A program made the translations under genes and the position numbers. Below, piece after piece: positions 23,427 through 26,425 of a stretch of DNA of 26,425 bases. The DNA is taken from NCBI GenBank assembly GCA_035402645.1, contig DAONDQ010000030.1, forward strand, positions 1-26,425. Reading direction: 5' to 3'. Every line of letters starts with the position of its first letter. Positions within the stretch are counted from its first letter, which is position 1. This stretch comes from DAONDQ01 sp035402645 (GTDB taxonomy: Bacteria; Cloacimonadota; Cloacimonadia; Cloacimonadales; DAONDQ01). Below the pieces are notes generated by a model. That model ran no database searches, was not told the DNA's origin, and saw nothing but the letters and a program-made list of their open reading frames with translations.

Positions 23427-25645
23427 CAAAAGACTTCCTTACCGCATTTGGGGCACTTCTTGAAAGTCCCTTCCTTCTTTGATGTATGCTCTTCCATGTA
23501 GGGATTGCCGCATTCAGGACATTTCACGGCTACAGGAAGATAATTGGTGATGAACTTGCACTCGGGATACCTGGAACAGGAATAGAACTTCCTGCCCTTC
23601 TTGGATTTCTTTTCGGTAAGCTTACCCTGTCCGCATTCGGGGCAGGTAACTTCGAGCGTGATCGGTCTTGTATATTTACACTTGGGATAATTGGTGCAGG
23701 CTATGAATTTACCGAATCTACCCTGTTTGATTGCCAAAGGACTTCCACAGTTTGGGCAAGCTTCATCCAAGGTTTCTTTCGGCGTGATTATGATCTTACC
23801 ATCCGCACCTCGGGTGAAATTCTCCAAGTGCTTACAGGTCGGAAAATTGGAACAACTGAGAAATTGACCTTTCCTTCCCCATTTGATCTGCATGTGCCCA
23901 GTACCGCAAACAGAGCATGGAATATCAGTATCTTCCTTCATATTGGACTTCGTTTCCTTGATATTCACTTTGCCCATGAGGTCGGTCAGTACTTGATAAT
24001 AATCGTTGAGAACGTCTTCCCACTTCTGTTTTCCGTACTCAATGTCATCCAGTTCATTCTCCATCTCGGCTGTGAACTTGACATTGAACAGCTTATCAAA
24101 CTGCTGAACGAGGAAACCATTTACCTTCTTTCCCAAGTCTGTTGGTTGGAACTGCTTGGCAATCAGGATCACATACTGCCTGTCCTGGATGGTGGAAAGA
24201 ATTGCCACATAAGTGGATGGTCTTCCAATACCCTTTGATTCCAATTCCTTGATGAGTGCAGCTTCCGTGTACCTTGCAGGTGGTTTTGTAAAATGCTGGA
24301 GAGGTATGAAGTTATCTATCTCCAACTGATCCCCTTCCCTGTAATCTGCATGAATACTTTCCCCTTCAGATATTGAAACATGGGGATACACTTTTTTGAA
24401 ACCTTCATCTGTGATATGTGAACCGGTAGCGACAAACAGGGCTTTCCCCAATTCTACGCTCACCTTGGTGGTGGCAACCGTCATGGCTTTCATCTGTGTG
24501 GCAACGAATCTCTGCCAGATCAGGGTATAAAGCTTCAACTGGTCTTTGCTAAGACTGGTCGCAAGCTGCTCAGGAGTCCTGAAGGGATCCGTCGGACGAA
24601 TTGCTTCATGTGCATCCTGTGCATTATTCTTGTTGGCAAAATGTCTGGGTTTGGCTGCAACCTGGTCTTTTCCATACCTTTCGGAGATCAGGTTACGGCA
24701 TGCGGTGATGGCTTCCTCAGAAATACGGAGTGAGTCGGTACGCATATACGAAATCAGACCCACTCTATCACCCTTCACCTCGACACCTTCATAGAGTTCC
24801 TGTGCCAACTTCATTGTCTTCTTTGCCGGAAATCCCAACACTTTTGAAGCTTCCTGCTGAATCGTGCTGGTGATAAAGGAAGGTCCTGGTTCAACTTTCC
24901 TGCTGGATTTATCTATGCTCTTGAGAATGGGAGAGCCTTTCTTCAACGCCGCCACCATCTCCAGTGCCTTCTTTTCATCAATGATCTCAGCCTTCTTCCC
25001 ATCCCACTTTTCCAATGTTGTCTTGAAGGAAGGAAGCTTGCCTTTGTGGAATACTCCATCAATTGACCAATATTCTGTGGGGACGAACTTCTCGATTTCC
25101 TCTTCCCTCTCACAGATGAGACGAAGGGCAACCGACTGCACACGTCCGGCGCTCAGGTCTTTGGTGAGTATCTTCCACAGAACCGGGCTGACGGTATAAC
25201 CGACTATCCTGTCGAGAATACGTCTTGCCTGTTGGGAATCAACCTTGTTCTGGTCTATCTGTCCCGGATTCTCGAGGGATTGCACGATTGCGGATTTGGT
25301 GATTTCATTGAACGTGATTCGATAGATAGGTTTGCCTTGGATTTCCTTCTTCAGCACAGTCGCAAGGTGCCAGGCAATGGCTTCTCCCTCACGGTCATGG
25401 TCAGATGCGAAATATATCGTATCTGCCGATTCTGCTGCTTTTTTCAGTTCATCGATCACTTTCTTTTTCTTGGGATCGACAACATATTTCGCTTTAAAAT
25501 GATTATTCACATCCACGCCCATCTCTTTCTGTGGAAGGTCACGCACATGACCCATGGATGCTTTGATTATATACTGGTGCTGTAAAAACTTGCTGATTGT
25601 GCTGGCTTTCGCCGGAGATTCAACAATGATAAGACCTTTTGCCAT
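23426..25645 (-). CDS. topA: DNA topoisomerase I (type IA)
   Basis: A 739-residue type IA topoisomerase that relaxes negative supercoils by transient single-strand cleavage. The N-terminal Toprim domain has IIVESPAKA (E9) and the SDHDREGE acidic triad. The catalytic tyrosine is in GLISYMRTDS (about 299), and SKGIGRPSTYV closes the core. The C-terminus carries four topoisomerase zinc-ribbon modules, recognisable by paired CxxC/CPxCG motifs (CSVCGTGH, CPNCGS, CPECGQG, CPECGN) each closing with a second cysteine pair. Length and layout match other bacterial TopA proteins. It is downstream of secA by a short gap and overlaps the permease start. Confidence 0.97.
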   Translation of the reverse strand: MAKGLIIVESPAKASTISKFLQHQYIIKASMGHVRDLPQKEMGVDVNNHFKAKYVVDPKKKKVIDELKKAAESADTIYFASDHDREGEAIAWHLATVLKKEIQGKPIYRITFNEITKSAIVQSLENPGQIDQNKVDSQQARRILDRIVGYTVSPVLWKILTKDLSAGRVQSVALRLICEREEEIEKFVPTEYWSIDGVFHKGKLPSFKTTLEKWDGKKAEIIDEKKALEMVAALKKGSPILKSIDKSSRKVEPGPSFITSTIQQEASKVLGFPAKKTMKLAQELYEGVEVKGDRVGLISYMRTDSLRISEEAITACRNLISERYGKDQVAAKPRHFANKNNAQDAHEAIRPTDPFRTPEQLATSLSKDQLKLYTLIWQRFVATQMKAMTVATTKVSVELGKALFVATGSHITDEGFKKVYPHVSISEGESIHADYREGDQLEIDNFIPLQHFTKPPARYTEAALIKELESKGIGRPSTYVAILSTIQDRQYVILIAKQFQPTDLGKKVNGFLVQQFDKLFNVKFTAEMENELDDIEYGKQKWEDVLNDYYQVLTDLMGKVNIKETKSNMKEDTDIPCSVCGTGHMQIKWGRKGQFLSCSNFPTCKHLENFTRGADGKIIITPKETLDEACPNCGSPLAIKQGRFGKFIACTNYPKCKYTRPITLEVTCPECGQGKLTEKKSKKGRKFYSCSRYPECKFITNYLPVAVKCPECGNPYMEEHTSKKEGTFKKCPKCGKEVF

Positions 25646-25664
25646 AACTTAGTACCTAAAACCT

Positions 25665-26425
25665 TTAGTCGTCTTCATTCATGTGTTCCATTTTACCGCA
25701 GCATTTCTTGTACTTCTTACCGCTTCCACATGGACACGGATCATTCCTGCCAACCTTCATCTCGGCTCGAACAGGCACTCCCTTCGGAATTTCCTGTCCT
25801 GCATCTTCCATCGGCACGGATACGTTTGTCATTTGATATGCCGATATCTCTGAATGGTCGGTCTTTGCCTGTGCAAGCAGGTTTTCCATTTGTTCCTGCG
25901 TCAGAATATAGGTAGTGAACACTTTTTTTGCAACATTCTGCTGAATTCTTCCGATCAAGCCCTCAAACAACTCGTAACTTTCCTTTTTGTATTCAATGAG
26001 AGGATCCTTGTTGGCATAAGCACGAAGCCCAATACCATCCTTCAGGAGATCCATCTCGTGGAGGTGATCACGCCATTCATCATCGACCACATCCAACAAT
26101 ACACGTCTTTCTATCTCACGAAGCATCTCGGAACCAAGCATTTCTTCACGCTTGGCATAGGCTTCCATGACGATTTCCTCGATCACTGCAGCCACTCCTT
26201 CTGGAGTTTGTCTGCCGGAAAGAGCTTGTTCCTTCGTGATATCCACATCAAAACTTGATTTAAACCAGAACAGCAACTTATCCAAGGGCCATTCTTCGGG
26301 GAATACGCCTTCGGGCAGTGATATCTCGACCTGGTTCCATACGGTTTCCTTGATCATCTCACGGATATTTTCCTGCAGGTCATAACCCTTCAGCACATTG
26401 CGTCTGTATGTATAGATCACTTCGC
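25665..26425 (-). CDS. secA: preprotein translocase ATPase SecA, C-terminal part (cut by window edge)
   Basis: This is the last 250 or so residues of SecA, the motor that drives proteins through SecYEG. The reading frame stays open to the window edge, so the start and the nucleotide-binding domains lie beyond it. Visible are part of the helical scaffold and wing domains (DVVDDEWRDHLHEMDLLKDGIGLRAYANKDPLIEYKKE, split as DEWRDHL, GIGLRAY, DPLIEYK) and the C-terminal SecB/phospholipid-binding zinc motif RNDPCPCGSGKKYKKCCG. Complete zinc ligands (C-x-C-x8-C-C) suggest a functional tail. It heads the minus-strand series that continues with topA, only 19 nt away. Confidence 0.96.
   Translation of the reverse strand, partial: EVIYTYRRNVLKGYDLQENIREMIKETVWNQVEISLPEGVFPEEWPLDKLLFWFKSSFDVDITKEQALSGRQTPEGVAAVIEEIVMEAYAKREEMLGSEMLREIERRVLLDVVDDEWRDHLHEMDLLKDGIGLRAYANKDPLIEYKKESYELFEGLIGRIQQNVAKKVFTTYILTQEQMENLLAQAKTDHSEISAYQMTNVSVPMEDAGQEIPKGVPVRAEMKVGRNDPCPCGSGKKYKKCCGKMEHMNEDD

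Overview
The window looks like ordinary chromosome from an anaerobic bacterium of the FCB/Cloacimonadota type. This placement is an inference from three things: two secreted proteins with the C-terminal 'YPNPF...YNLRGQKV...GIYFIK' tail common in that group, a [FeFe]-hydrogenase maturase (HydF) paired with an aspartase-like lyase, and moderate G+C. No rRNA, tRNA, CRISPR array, prophage or DDE-type insertion sequence is visible.

Layout, left to right: a secreted beta-helix protein (+); a nitrilase-family amidohydrolase (-); a REP-associated tyrosine transposase (RAYT, -) embedded in arrays of about 61-nt palindromic repeats; an aspartase-like lyase and hydF overlapping by 4 nt (-); an MrfB/YprB-like DEDDh exonuclease (-), a small DUF559 nuclease (-) bracketed by 44-nt palindromic elements, and an MrfA/YprA-like helicase carrying an extra HNH domain (-); a methionine gamma-lyase-like PLP enzyme (+); a large secreted multidomain protein (-); a cobalamin-binding/DUF4080-type radical SAM protein (-); Lon protease (+) abutting a small DUF4911-like gene; a GIY-YIG nuclease (-) bracketed by a third palindromic repeat family; and a tightly packed minus-strand block, secA (partial) - topA - MacB-like permease - divergent metallophosphatase.

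The housekeeping content is familiar (SecA, TopA, Lon, HydF). The MrfA-MrfB pair probably forms a DNA-repair module that the DUF559 unit has split.

The most interesting signal is in the intergenic DNA. Three unrelated small nuclease-fold genes (HUH/Y1, PD-(D/E)XK-like DUF559, GIY-YIG) each sit between copies of their own palindromic repeat family. In each case a repeat copy lies about 20-37 nt upstream of the start codon, with only the ribosome-binding site between. In the RAYT and DUF559 families the stem arms differ between copies while staying base-paired, which indicates that the hairpin itself is maintained. RAYT/REP (REPIN) pairs are known; the parallel arrangement of the other two suggests a general class of nuclease-plus-palindrome elements. 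A fourth hairpin family lies before the radical SAM gene, and a fifth repeat-like sequence is inserted in frame inside the helicase.
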